DNA from: UBA1447 sp964612185
GTDB taxonomy: Bacteria; Bacillota; Clostridia; Oscillospirales; Acutalibacteraceae
Reading direction: 5' to 3'
DNA length: 64,000 bases
Assembly (NCBI GenBank): GCA_964612185.1
Contig: CAZTCR010000006.1
Span: 1-64,000 of the forward strand
Part shown: piece after piece, positions 34,598-43,436 of the stretch
How the letters are laid out: each line of letters opens with the position of its first letter
Position numbering within the stretch: the first letter of the stretch is position 1
Notes under the pieces: model-generated
Database searches by the model: none
Told to the model about the DNA's origin: nothing
Seen by the model: only the letters and a program-made list of their open reading frames with translations
Position numbers and translations under genes: made by a program

Positions 34598-35680
34598 ATG
34601 TACGACGGTCTCAACAATTCACTCGGTAATCTCTGGCAGCTTTCCAACGCGAAATCCCGCTCGATTTGCCCGGAAAACCCGACCGGCGAAGTTGGCGGCG
34701 GCGCAAGATGCGAAATGGATGACGGCATTGCCGCCGGCGCGGCCCGCGACCTTGGCAAAGGCTGGAAAGTGAACCCCTATATCGCTATCGGCAGCAACGA
34801 AACCAGGGTTCTGGCGGAAATCGACGGCCCGGGCATTATCAACCACATCTGGTGTACCCCGGGCGACAACTGGCGGTTTTATATTTTACGGATTTACTGG
34901 GACGGGCAGGAACATCCCTCGGTCGAATGCCCGTTGGGCGACTTTTTCGCAAGCGGCTGGGACATTTACGCGCCGCTTTCTTCCCTTGCGGTTTGCGTGA
35001 ACCCGGGCCGCGCGTTTAACTGCTACTGGCAGATGCCGTTTCAAAAGCACTGTAAAATCACTGTTGAAAATATCAACACCAAAACCAATTCCCTGTATTA
35101 CCAAATTGATTACTCACTCACGGATGTTCCGCAGGACGCCGCATATTTTCACGCGCAGTTCCGCCGCGTCAATCCCCTGCCGTACAAAGATGTTTACACC
35201 ATTTTAGACGGAATCAAAGGTAAGGGTCATTATGTCGGCACTTATATGGCGTGGGGCGTCAACAACCGCGGCTGGTGGGGCGAGGGCGAAATCAAGTTTT
35301 ATGTGGACAGCGATAACGAATACCCGACCATCTGCGGCACCGGCACCGAAGATTATTTTTGCGGGTCCTACAACTTTGAAAACAAAGTCGACCACCGGTA
35401 TGAACCCTTTACCACCCCGTATGCCGGGCTGTCGCAGGTAATCTGCCCGGACGGGCTCTACCATTCACAGCAGCGCTTCGGGCTTTATCGTTGGCATATC
35501 ACGGACCCCATCCGGTTTGAAAACAAACTTTCCGTCACCATTCAAGCCCTCGGCTGGCGTGACGGCGGGCGATATCTGCCGCTGCAGGACGATATTGCGA
35601 GCGTTGCTTACTGGTATCAGACCTTGCCGACCGTGCCTTTCCCGGCGCTGCCGGATCGGGATGGATTGGAAATAATATAA
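34598..35680 (+). CDS. GH172 (DUF2961) family glycoside hydrolase-like protein
   Basis: 360 residues from the ATG at 34598 (GGAAGG upstream). It matches the DUF2961/GH172 family, whose characterised members act on furanosides such as fructofuranosyl and arabinofuranosyl linkages. Family motifs: GPGIINHIWCTPGD, VECPLGDFFASG, the acidic GEGEIKFYVDSD and ICGTGTEDYFCGSYNF, which carry the expected catalytic Glu residues. No signal peptide, so it is intracellular. It lies 26 nt after glgD and before glgA, inside the glycogen operon, which is unusual; its substrate there is unknown. Confidence 0.88.
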   Translation: MYDGLNNSLGNLWQLSNAKSRSICPENPTGEVGGGARCEMDDGIAAGAARDLGKGWKVNPYIAIGSNETRVLAEIDGPGIINHIWCTPGDNWRFYILRIYWDGQEHPSVECPLGDFFASGWDIYAPLSSLAVCVNPGRAFNCYWQMPFQKHCKITVENINTKTNSLYYQIDYSLTDVPQDAAYFHAQFRRVNPLPYKDVYTILDGIKGKGHYVGTYMAWGVNNRGWWGEGEIKFYVDSDNEYPTICGTGTEDYFCGSYNFENKVDHRYEPFTTPYAGLSQVICPDGLYHSQQRFGLYRWHITDPIRFENKLSVTIQALGWRDGGRYLPLQDDIASVAYWYQTLPTVPFPALPDRDGLEII

Positions 35681-35687
35681 CGAGCGG

Positions 35688-35870
35688 CCAGTGGTCATAG
35701 CGCAGCAGGCTGCGCATTTAAAACTCAACTGCCGGCGTACAGAATGCCGGCACCGCAGGGCGGGAGTTGAATTTTGTAAGCGGGAGAAGTTGCATTGCAA
35801 CTTTAAATGAACCCGGGACGGGTTCTATGTGGTCAGCAACGATGGGACGGAAAACCCGTCCCCTACAGAG
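35688..35870. repeat. Intergenic hairpin mosaic between GH172 and glgA
   Basis: Contains the minus-strand element GCGCAGC/GCTGCGC (35700-35715) flanked by TATG and TTTAAAT, two GCCGGC blocks, AAGTTGC/GCAACTT (35787-35803), a plus-strand element GAACCCG/CGGGTTC (35809-35825) with the same TTTAAAT and TATG flanks, and the GGGACGG/CCGTCCC palindrome (35844-35867). No coding potential. It would be part of the glg mRNA. Confidence 0.75.
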
Positions 35871-35883
35871 TTTAGGAGGCAGT

Positions 35884-37302
35884 ATGAAGATTCTCTATGC
35901 CATCAGCGAGGCCCTGCCCTTTATGACAACGGGCGGTTTGGGCGATGTCGGCGGTTCTTTGCCGCAGGCGCTGCGCAAACGCCGAACCGCCTGCCGGGTC
36001 GTGATGCCGCTTTACAAAGGGATTAGCGAAGACCTGCGGGAAACGATGAAGTTTATTACCAGCATTGTCGTTCCTGTGGCCTGGCGCCGGCAGTATTGCG
36101 GTATCTATGAAGCGAAAAGCGGCGGCGTAATCTACTACTTGCTCGACAACGAGTACTATTTCAAACGGGACGGTCTTTACGGCCATTACGACGACGCGGA
36201 GCGTTTTGCCTTTTTTTCGCGCGCGGTGCTGGAAATCATCCCGGCAATTGACTTTAAGCCCGATGTTATCCACTGCAATGACTGGCAGACGGCACTTGTG
36301 CCCGTTTACTATTCCACACTATTCGCCCAAAGCGAAGGGTATGAAAACATCAAAACCGTTTTTACCATCCATAACATTCAATACCAGGGCATCTACGGCC
36401 GTGAGATTATGGGCAGTGTGCTGGGTCTGCCCGACACAAAGGCCTCTCTGCTTGAATACAGCGGTGCCATCAATTTGATGAAAGGCGGCATTGAGTGCGC
36501 GGACAGGGTAACCACTGTCAGCCCGACCTACGCCAAAGAGATTATGGACCCCTGGTACAGCCACGGACTGGACCCGATTCTGAGGGCGCGCGGTTTTAAG
36601 GTGAGCGGCATTTTGAATGGGATTGATTACATCGGTTACGACCCCGCTGAGGACAAGGATATTGCTTTTAACTATTCGGCGGAAGACCCGGCAAACAAGC
36701 CGAAAAACAAAGCCGCGCTGCAAGCGCTGCTGGCTTTGCCCGTGAATGGGGAAATACCGCTGATCGGTATCATCTCCCGGCTTGTTGCGCACAAAGGTTT
36801 TGACCTGGTCACGGCCGTGCTGGAGGAACTTTTATGCACAACAGACTGCCAATTAGCCGTGCTCGGCTCCGGCGATTATATTTACGAAGAGTTTTTCCGT
36901 GTTATGGCCTTGAAATATAAAGGCAGGGTATCTTTTACCAACGGTTTTGTGCCGGCGCTCGCGCGTAAAATCTACGCCGGCTGCGACATCTTCCTGATGC
37001 CCTCCAAAAGCGAACCCTGCGGACTTTCACAGATGGTGGCGCTGCGCTACGGAACAATCCCCGTTGTGCGGGAAACCGGCGGCCTGAAAGATTCTGTCAC
37101 CGACAGCGGCGACGGCAAAGGCAACGGCTTCACTTTTAAGAGTTACGCGGCGGACGATATGCTTACCGCCTTGCGGCGCGCGGTCGAAAAGTACGGGGAT
37201 AAATCGGCGTGGAGCGAATTGGTCGTCCGCGCGCTCCACTGTGACAACAGCTGGGCCGTTTCGGCAAACGAATATATCGCCATGTACAAACAATTAATAT
37301 GA
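35884..37302 (+). CDS. glgA: Glycogen synthase (ADP-glucose, GT5)
   Basis: 472 residues from the ATG at 35884 with AGGAGG upstream. GT5 enzyme adding glucose from ADP-glucose to glycogen. N-terminal PFMTTGGLGDVGGSLPQAL has Thr where the E. coli enzyme has the Lys of KTGGL, a change I believe also occurs in other Firmicute GlgA proteins. HNIQYQGIYG, TVSPTYAKEI, ISRLVAHKGFDL and PSKSEPCGLSQMVALRYGTIPVVRETGGLKD are intact. Last glg gene; completes a synthesis-only pathway (no glycogen phosphorylase seen here). Confidence 0.93.
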   Translation: MKILYAISEALPFMTTGGLGDVGGSLPQALRKRRTACRVVMPLYKGISEDLRETMKFITSIVVPVAWRRQYCGIYEAKSGGVIYYLLDNEYYFKRDGLYGHYDDAERFAFFSRAVLEIIPAIDFKPDVIHCNDWQTALVPVYYSTLFAQSEGYENIKTVFTIHNIQYQGIYGREIMGSVLGLPDTKASLLEYSGAINLMKGGIECADRVTTVSPTYAKEIMDPWYSHGLDPILRARGFKVSGILNGIDYIGYDPAEDKDIAFNYSAEDPANKPKNKAALQALLALPVNGEIPLIGIISRLVAHKGFDLVTAVLEELLCTTDCQLAVLGSGDYIYEEFFRVMALKYKGRVSFTNGFVPALARKIYAGCDIFLMPSKSEPCGLSQMVALRYGTIPVVRETGGLKDSVTDSGDGKGNGFTFKSYAADDMLTALRRAVEKYGDKSAWSELVVRALHCDNSWAVSANEYIAMYKQLI

Positions 37303-37335
37303 AAAATCACTTTCAGCGGTGGATTGGAGATTACA

Positions 37336-38040
37336 ATGATTTATGTCACTTCGGACCTGCACGGCAATCTGGCAGGTTTTCACAAGCTGCTTGATACAAT
37401 CAACCTCAAGGATACCGACACGCTCTTTGTTTTGGGCGATGTGGTGGACAGGGGACCCGCGCCGGTTGAACTGCTGATGGATATGGCTTTCCGCCCGAAT
37501 GTGATGCCTTTGCTTGGCAACCATGATTATGTTGCTTTCACTGTACTCTCACAAATCCGTGATATTGAAGAGGGTGAAGAGGTTGAAGATTACCTTGACG
37601 CGGTAGGCTTGAAGCTGTACGAATGGTGGATGGATAACGGCGGGCAGGTCACGCTCGACGCGTTTTTAGCCGAAAACGAAGACAGCCGGGAGGATATCCT
37701 GGATTACCTGGAGGAATTCACGCTGTACGAAGAGTTGGATGCGGGCGGCTTCAGCTATGTCTTGGTTCATGCCGGCCTGAGTAATTTCAGCCCGGCGCGC
37801 ACGCTTGAAAAATACAGCTTAAATGAACTGCTGTTTGAAAAACCGGATTACGGCAAAGTCTATTTTGAAGACAGAATCCTTGTAACCGGCCACACGCCCA
37901 CCGCTTGGATTAAGGACTGCCCGGCACATAAGATATTCAGAAAGAACAACCACCTGGCAATTGATTTGAGTGAAGATAATACAATCGCCGCCGTCCGGCT
38001 GGACGACGGCGAGGAATTCTATATAACAACCGGCAACTGA
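37336..38040 (+). CDS. PPP-family metallophosphatase
   Basis: 234 residues from the ATG at 37336 (GGAG 6 nt upstream). All metal-site motifs of the PPP phosphoesterases are present: SDLHGN, GDVVDRGP, LLGNHDYV, VHAGL and GHTPT. Related bacterial enzymes act on phosphoproteins or dinucleoside polyphosphates (PrpA/ApaH-like). It lies 33 nt after glgA and may be co-transcribed. Confidence 0.85.
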   Translation: MIYVTSDLHGNLAGFHKLLDTINLKDTDTLFVLGDVVDRGPAPVELLMDMAFRPNVMPLLGNHDYVAFTVLSQIRDIEEGEEVEDYLDAVGLKLYEWWMDNGGQVTLDAFLAENEDSREDILDYLEEFTLYEELDAGGFSYVLVHAGLSNFSPARTLEKYSLNELLFEKPDYGKVYFEDRILVTGHTPTAWIKDCPAHKIFRKNNHLAIDLSEDNTIAAVRLDDGEEFYITTGN

Positions 38041-38059
38041 AGACAGCAGCAGTACTTTT

Positions 38060-38686
38060 TCAGTTTCCCAAACAACTGGACACGCTGTCAATTTGCTCAA
38101 TAATATACTTTTCCATTTGTGAAACGAGCGTTTTGATACACAGCGGCGGTTCCTCGGAGGGGACTTTCTGCGGACCTTTTTCAATTCTGTCAAGCAGGAC
38201 ATTTTGAAGCCCGCTGAGGCATTCTGTAAAGATAAGGTTGTCGACAGGTGTGTTTTCGCCAATCCAATTGCGCGGCAAATCCCCGGCATTTACCGCCGTA
38301 ATCAGAAAACGATACATGCTCAGTGCGAAGTACTTCAAAAATACATCGCCGTACGCGGGTGGTCGGTTTCGCAGTTTTTCCCGCAGAACCGACGAGATAC
38401 GGAACACGGTGAGGGAATCCATCTTCTTATCCTCCTGTATATCCGTCAAGGCAAAAAATCCTTCATTGAACCCGTATTTGGAAGAACTGGTTCCCAATAG
38501 ATAATCACAGGTCACACCGTAATACAACGAGGCTCTCGCAATAAAACTCAAGCCGCATTCGCGTATTCCTTTTTCATAATGCGACAGCAATGCCTGAGAT
38601 ATACCCAAACCGGCAGCAGCCTCTTTTTGGCTCTGCCCCGCGCCTTTACGCAAATCCGTCAGTCGCATCGCGAAAGTTCTTTCCAT
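38060..38686 (-). CDS. XRE-family transcriptional regulator
   Basis: 208 residues from the ATG at 38686 (AAGGA 8 nt upstream). The N-terminal helix-turn-helix (RLTDLRKGAGQSQKEAAAGL, ISQALLSHYEKGIRE, then YYGVTCDYLLG) is typical of Cro/C1-type repressors. The C-terminal 130 residues are probably helical and not recognised. It is divergent from the histidine phosphatase-like gene across a 112-nt gap and may regulate it and itself. Confidence 0.85.
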   Translation of the reverse strand: MERTFAMRLTDLRKGAGQSQKEAAAGLGISQALLSHYEKGIRECGLSFIARASLYYGVTCDYLLGTSSSKYGFNEGFFALTDIQEDKKMDSLTVFRISSVLREKLRNRPPAYGDVFLKYFALSMYRFLITAVNAGDLPRNWIGENTPVDNLIFTECLSGLQNVLLDRIEKGPQKVPSEEPPLCIKTLVSQMEKYIIEQIDSVSSCLGN

Positions 38687-38798
38687 ACCGCCCATCCTTT
38701 ATACCTAATGTATATTTGCAGTTTTATTATAACTTTCGGATTACAGTTTGTATATGTTACTATTGCACAATCTTTCCAATGATTTTTTGGAGGAACAA

Positions 38799-39422
38799 AT
38801 GAAAACATACCGGATTCATTTTATCAGAAACGCGCTGACCGCCGCGAACATCGACGGCCGGTACATCGGGCATACGGATGAACCGCTGAGCGAGCAGGGT
38901 ATGCGCCAGCTCCAACAGCAGCTCCTTGATGCCCGGTATCCGCAGACCGACGCTGTTTTCAGCAGTCCCCTCCTGCGCTGCACGCAAACCGCCAACATCC
39001 TGTACCCGGACAAAGAACCTATCATTATCAACGATTTGATCGAATACAACTTTGGCGAATTTGAGGGGAAAACAGCCGCGGAACTTCAGGACTACCCCAT
39101 GTTCCCCGGTTGGCTCGCGGGGGAACCGGATGCCGAACCGCCGTTCGGAGAAAGCGCGCGTGCTTTTTCCGCAAGAATCTGCAACTGCCTGGTATTGATT
39201 GTTCAGGGGCTGATGAAAACCGGCACAATGGACGCGGTCATCATCACGCACGGCGGGGTCATCATGGCGCTGCTTGCCGCCTTCGGTCTGCCTGAAGCGC
39301 CTATGCACGAGTGGCTTACCCCAAGCGCTTGTGGTTATACTGTTAGTATTATACCATCCGTATGGATGAACGGGCAGAAGTTCGAGATAATCGGAGAAAT
39401 TCCCGTTATTTCAATCCCGTGA
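38799..39422 (+). CDS. Histidine-phosphatase-superfamily protein lacking the catalytic RHG histidine
   Basis: 207 residues from the ATG at 38799 (GGAGGA upstream). The fold is clear: IHFIRNALTAANIDGRYIGHTDEPLSEQG, SPLLRCTQTA, EYNFGEFEGKT and VIITHGGVI. The RHG motif that carries the phosphorylated His reads R10-N11-A12, so the enzyme should not form the phospho-histidine. The second His (THGG), the second Arg and the acid are kept. Either a pseudo-enzyme or a variant; the reading frame is otherwise intact. Confidence 0.82.
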   Translation: MKTYRIHFIRNALTAANIDGRYIGHTDEPLSEQGMRQLQQQLLDARYPQTDAVFSSPLLRCTQTANILYPDKEPIIINDLIEYNFGEFEGKTAAELQDYPMFPGWLAGEPDAEPPFGESARAFSARICNCLVLIVQGLMKTGTMDAVIITHGGVIMALLAAFGLPEAPMHEWLTPSACGYTVSIIPSVWMNGQKFEIIGEIPVISIP

Positions 39423-39430
39423 ATTCTCGT

Positions 39431-39459
39431 TTGACTTTTTTAATCAAAAGGTGTTTAAT
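39431..39459 (+). promoter_or_regulatory. Probable promoter of the proline-rich membrane protein genes
   Basis: TTGACT (39431-39436), 17-nt spacer, TTTAAT (39454-39459). The remaining 39460-39625 leader shows no convincing gene. Confidence 0.5.
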
Positions 39460-39625
39460 GTATTTGGAAAAACTCTTTATGGTATCCGGAAGGAGGAATG
39501 TCGTTATCAATCAACAAATCCCCCGGCATTTTTTCGAAACAAAATCGCAGAACAACCGCGCGCATGGTCCGCCGCGACACCAATTCGACTGTTAAACAGA
39601 GACAAAATTGAAGGAGGCTATCTTA

Positions 39626-40426
39626 ATGGGAAACACCGTATACCAACCACACAAATCGTCTCTCGGCGAAATCGATGCAAATTATGTTGCGGTCGCTTGT
39701 TACGGAGCCGCATTGGTTTTCAGTGCAATTCCTTTCCTCAAATTTGTTGCATGGCTTGCGCCCCTCGTGATTTACATCCTTGAGAAAAAAAGTGTTCTGG
39801 TAAAATTCCATGCGGTTCAAGCACTGATTCTCAATGCTATCGGCGCAATTCTTTCATTAATTGCCTTTATTGTGGGCAAAATCATCGTAGCCGCCATAAC
39901 CCCAGACACCACGGATACGAATTATTGGCTTTATTACTACTCAAGTGATTACGCAAAAGATTTAAAAACAGCTTCTACTGTCGCATTTCTGTTTGGTTTG
40001 TTAGCTTGGATTATCATATTGGGTATTGGTGTATTCCAAGTGCTTTCGGCTATAAATGCTTATAAATACTCGGAATACAAGATCCCGATAATTGGTGGTA
40101 TAGCAACCAAAGTGTCCGAAAAACTCAGTAAAATCAATTTTGGCGGAATAGGCAACACCGCACCACCGCCCGCGCAAGGTTATACCCCGCCTCCGGCTCA
40201 GCAGTGGACGCCCCCCCCCGCGCAGCAGTGGACACCGCCGGCACAGGGATATACACCCCCTCCCGCACAGCCATACACACCGCCCGCGCCTCCCCCCGCA
40301 CAACCGATGTTTGACACGCAAACCGGCCAGCCGTTAGCGCCGCCGACCCCTCCGCCCGCTGCACCGCCCGCACAACCAAAATTTGATACGGAAACCGGCC
40401 TGCCGATCAATCCGACCCAAGAATAG
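39626..40426 (+). CDS. DUF4870-like membrane protein with proline-rich C-terminus
   Basis: 266 residues from the ATG at 39626 (AAGGAGG, 8-nt spacing). Three to four hydrophobic helices in the first 150 residues, with LVKFHAVQALILN, a pattern seen in DUF4870/Tic20-like proteins. After residue 175 it turns into proline-rich repeats (units such as PPPAQQWTP) and two copies of an AQP-x-FDT-x-TG-x-P motif. Function unknown; the tail may bind the next protein or the membrane surface. Confidence 0.72.
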   Translation: MGNTVYQPHKSSLGEIDANYVAVACYGAALVFSAIPFLKFVAWLAPLVIYILEKKSVLVKFHAVQALILNAIGAILSLIAFIVGKIIVAAITPDTTDTNYWLYYYSSDYAKDLKTASTVAFLFGLLAWIIILGIGVFQVLSAINAYKYSEYKIPIIGGIATKVSEKLSKINFGGIGNTAPPPAQGYTPPPAQQWTPPPAQQWTPPAQGYTPPPAQPYTPPAPPPAQPMFDTQTGQPLAPPTPPPAAPPAQPKFDTETGLPINPTQE

Positions 40427-40488
40427 TTTCATTTTCAGCAGTGTTTAACAACTTACAAAACAAGTTATTGATAAAGGAGTAGAGTATT

Positions 40489-41175
40489 ATGTATTGTCCC
40501 AAATGCGGAGCAACAAATGATGACACGTCCAAATTCTGCCTTGGCTGCGGAGGTCCGCTCGGTCAACAGGCAGAACCTCCCGCGGCAGCTCCGCCGCCTG
40601 CACCGGCCTATAACGCGCCACCTGCATATCAACCGCCCCAGACAAACCCGCCCAAGAAAAGCCATACAGGGATTATCGTTGTCATTGCATTAATCTTGGT
40701 CCTCGCCATCGGTGCGGCTGCTGTGTTCTTTGTTCTGTCAAACAAGGATGACAAAGATGACAAAAATGATAAGAACAGCACAACGGTAGTTACTACGACA
40801 GCTAAGGCTGATACGACCAAGGCAAACGCAACAACAGACGAAGAATCGGAATCGCAACCCTCCACTTACTTTTCTAATCCGTTTGGCACCGGCACTTGGC
40901 CAGAAAGTCCGTTGCTGCAAGATGTTCCAAAACCTGCTTATGGTTCAATTTTCACCACCGATGTCAGCGAAGATGAAGTAGTTGTAACCTATTCCGGCTG
41001 GAGCACGGAACAGTTTACTGACTATGTCGGAATTGTTAAAGCAGCCGGATTTGACCGGGATATTAATGAAGTAAACGCCTTTGGCGTTTCAACCTATGAA
41101 GCGAATAACGGCAATGTCAAGATAAGCGTTGCAACTGTTATGGGCTTTTATTCAATTACTGTAAATAGATTGTAA
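40489..41175 (+). CDS. Zinc-ribbon, single-TM protein with extracellular domain
   Basis: 228 residues, AAAGGAG before the ATG. The N-terminal zinc ribbon is CPKCG (3-7) and CLGCG (17-21), followed by a Pro/Ala-rich linker, one transmembrane helix (GIIVVIALILVLAIGAAAVF), an Asp/Lys then Thr-rich spacer and a C-terminal domain of about 90 residues. The Pro-rich linker resembles the tail of the previous protein, 62 nt upstream; they form an operon. Function unknown. Confidence 0.75.
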   Translation: MYCPKCGATNDDTSKFCLGCGGPLGQQAEPPAAAPPPAPAYNAPPAYQPPQTNPPKKSHTGIIVVIALILVLAIGAAAVFFVLSNKDDKDDKNDKNSTTVVTTTAKADTTKANATTDEESESQPSTYFSNPFGTGTWPESPLLQDVPKPAYGSIFTTDVSEDEVVVTYSGWSTEQFTDYVGIVKAAGFDRDINEVNAFGVSTYEANNGNVKISVATVMGFYSITVNRL

Positions 41176-41196
41176 CCGTCTCCGCACACGAATGCA

Positions 41197-41228
41197 GCGG
41201 GCAAAGCCAACCGGCTTTGCCCGCATTT
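41197..41228. terminator. Terminator between converging transcripts
   Basis: GCGGGCAAAGCC (41197-41208) pairs perfectly with GGCTTTGCCCGC (41213-41224), 4-nt loop. The T tract is weak on both sides. Confidence 0.75.
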
Positions 41229-41253
41229 ATATGTCGCGGCAGAACGCCGCCTT

Positions 41254-41499
41254 TCAGCCGCCCGACGCCGGTGACAACAGCCAAACCTCATCGCCGTCAT
41301 TGAGTTTCTTCCGTTTGGAAGTGCAGCGCTCGCCGTTCAAATAGACCAGCGCCTGCCCGTATTCCACGGTCATGTCGCCTTCAATAAGCGCATTCATTTT
41401 CAGGAATACATCCGCTATATCTTCCGCATCCAAACTTGTCTTAGCAATTTTGGAATCAATTCTCAAAACGCCGAAACATTTTACATCGACCTTTGCCAT
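41254..41499 (-). CDS. MoaD/ThiS-family sulfur carrier
   Basis: 81 residues from the ATG at 41499 (GGGAGG, 8-nt spacing). Beta-grasp sulfur carrier ending in the required Gly-Gly (SPASGG), with LNDGDEVWLLSP typical of MoaD. As a small molybdopterin synthase subunit it would carry the dithiolene sulfur. It follows aor by 15 nt, so it probably serves the tungsten pterin of that enzyme. No MoaE is seen in the window. Confidence 0.85.
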   Translation of the reverse strand: MAKVDVKCFGVLRIDSKIAKTSLDAEDIADVFLKMNALIEGDMTVEYGQALVYLNGERCTSKRKKLNDGDEVWLLSPASGG

Positions 41500-41514
41500 T
41501 TGAGGCACCTCCCA

Positions 41515-43404
41515 TTATTTGTTAATTCCCAGCTTTTTAAGCTTGGATGCTTTTGGCATTCCGTTTTTCCAGCCGCGAATGCTGTAATAGCTTTTTAACA
41601 TTTTATCCAACGGCACTTTTGTGCGGGTGTCGCCTGCCACCTGCAACTCGCTTGTCAGTCGTTTGGGCAGCGTATCCGCGCCCGCCTGCTGGCCGAGGAT
41701 AATGTTGCACTGCCGTTCGATGTTGTAGCCGCGCTCGCCGATTTTCAGCATTTTGCCGATGTTCATTTTCATACCTGTGGCGTATTTAAGCGCGTACGGG
41801 TACATAATCAACGGCAAATTCATACTTGCGATTGCCGGGTGCTTGACCATCAGCGCGATAACCGGGCCGACAGCAATAAAACCGACATTAACGACCTTCG
41901 CGATTTTACTATTCGGCTTGCCGACAATCGGGCCGGGCAAAACCACATAAGAGGTGAACAAACAGCAGCCCGCCGACGAGATGGATTCCATAAAGTTTTG
42001 GAAGAAGATGCTGATAGCCGCCTTGCTCTTTGGCGTATACGGATTGATGTTCAGCCCTAACCCTTCAAGCACCACCATATAGCCGGCGTTCAAGTGGCAG
42101 CCGCCCCTGTTCGATGTCGCGTAACCCAAGCCTTGGCCGACTGCGCCCCTGGGTTCATAAGCGGCGAGCTCCATGCCCTTTACTTGAATGGCAAATTCCG
42201 TACCGCCGAATTTTTCGGCTACGCGCTTTGACCCTTCCGCCAGCGTATCACCGATACCCCTGCGGTACGCGATATCTTCAAACACTTTTGAAAGACCCTC
42301 AAAATCCCCGAATTTTAAGCCGTTGTCCCAAAGACCTTTTTCATTGAGTTCCATCGCGAAGGCAACCGTGCCGGCAGTAGACATGGTGTCCATCCCGAGT
42401 TCGTCAAGTTCGTAGTTCCACCTGTTAATCAGCTCAAGGTTGTTGTTCATTAGATTGGGGCCCAACAGCCCGAGCGTTTCAAGCTCCGGTCCTTTAACAA
42501 CCTTGCCGTCCACCGTCACGCGGCGGGTACATTGAATCACACAGGTGGTGCAGCCGGAGTTTTTCACCAAATATTTTTCCGCCAGTTCCTCACCGGACAC
42601 CTTTTCAAAATCATCAAAGCGACCGGCGCTGAAGTTTTTGGTTGCCAGCATTCTGTGCGCCTGCATGGGCGCTATCAAGCCTGCTGTGCCAAGGCGGGGC
42701 AGCTGCTTGCCGGTAAGCGGATGTTTACGGATTTGCTCAATCCATTTTTTATTAGCGGCTTTTAGTTTTTCTTTGTCCGCGACTTCCGGCTTGAAGGTAC
42801 CGGCCGCGGTTACCGCCTTCAGATTTTTGTCGCCGAAAACGGCACCGACGCCGCCCCTGCCCGCGGTTCTTTCTCCGCTGAACACCGCTGCATACAGCAC
42901 TTTATTCTCACCCGCGGGCCCAATGACCATTTTCCCGGATTTTGCGGGCAGCTTATCCTGTGCGGGTGTTACATGCAGCCCCCACAGATCCCCTGCGTCA
43001 TTGAATTTCACCGCATCCTCCGTAATTTCCAGCCAGGTTGGCTTTTTCGCCTTGCCGCTGACGATTAATGCGTCATAACCCGCTCTTTTTAGAAACATGC
43101 CGAAATCACCCCCGCAGTTTGAGGAAGTGACAATATTGGTTAGCGGCGAGATGGTGGAAATGTTGAACCTGGAACTGCTCGGACAGCCGCAGCCGGACAG
43201 CGGCCCGGTCGTTGCCACAAGCCAATTGTCTTCATCGAAGGCTTTCATGCTGGGCTTGATGTGGCGTAAAAGGATATCCGCCGCCATAATCTTACCGCCG
43301 AGCGTCCGCTCCCTGTCCGCATCCGTCCACGGGTAATCTTCAAAGGTTTCGCTGCTCAAATCAACTTTTAAAACTTTTCCTGCATACGCGCCGAATTTTG
43401 TCAT
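41515..43404 (-). CDS. aor: Tungsten-containing aldehyde:ferredoxin oxidoreductase
   Basis: 629 residues from the ATG at 43404 (GAGGTG upstream). Oxidises aldehydes to acids, or reduces acids, with ferredoxin and a bis-pterin tungsten centre. Seen are the N-terminal YAGKVLKVDLS, TGPLSGCGCPSSSRF, GPAGEN, GRGGVGAVFGDKNLKA, GPELETLG and YEPRGAVGQGLGYATSNRGGCH. The 4Fe-4S ligands are C285, C288 and C292, with C480 or C481 as the fourth. Flanked by adh upstream and moaD downstream in one operon. Confidence 0.93.
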   Translation of the reverse strand: MTKFGAYAGKVLKVDLSSETFEDYPWTDADRERTLGGKIMAADILLRHIKPSMKAFDEDNWLVATTGPLSGCGCPSSSRFNISTISPLTNIVTSSNCGGDFGMFLKRAGYDALIVSGKAKKPTWLEITEDAVKFNDAGDLWGLHVTPAQDKLPAKSGKMVIGPAGENKVLYAAVFSGERTAGRGGVGAVFGDKNLKAVTAAGTFKPEVADKEKLKAANKKWIEQIRKHPLTGKQLPRLGTAGLIAPMQAHRMLATKNFSAGRFDDFEKVSGEELAEKYLVKNSGCTTCVIQCTRRVTVDGKVVKGPELETLGLLGPNLMNNNLELINRWNYELDELGMDTMSTAGTVAFAMELNEKGLWDNGLKFGDFEGLSKVFEDIAYRRGIGDTLAEGSKRVAEKFGGTEFAIQVKGMELAAYEPRGAVGQGLGYATSNRGGCHLNAGYMVVLEGLGLNINPYTPKSKAAISIFFQNFMESISSAGCCLFTSYVVLPGPIVGKPNSKIAKVVNVGFIAVGPVIALMVKHPAIASMNLPLIMYPYALKYATGMKMNIGKMLKIGERGYNIERQCNIILGQQAGADTLPKRLTSELQVAGDTRTKVPLDKMLKSYYSIRGWKNGMPKASKLKKLGINK

Positions 43405-43436
43405 AAAACACACCTCATCTTACTTAACTTGTTACT

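Noticed and set aside
35884..37302. Glycogen synthase inactive because Lys of KTGGL is replaced by Thr
   Set aside because: All other GT5 motifs are intact and I recall the same substitution in other Firmicute GlgA proteins, so it is not evidence of loss of function.
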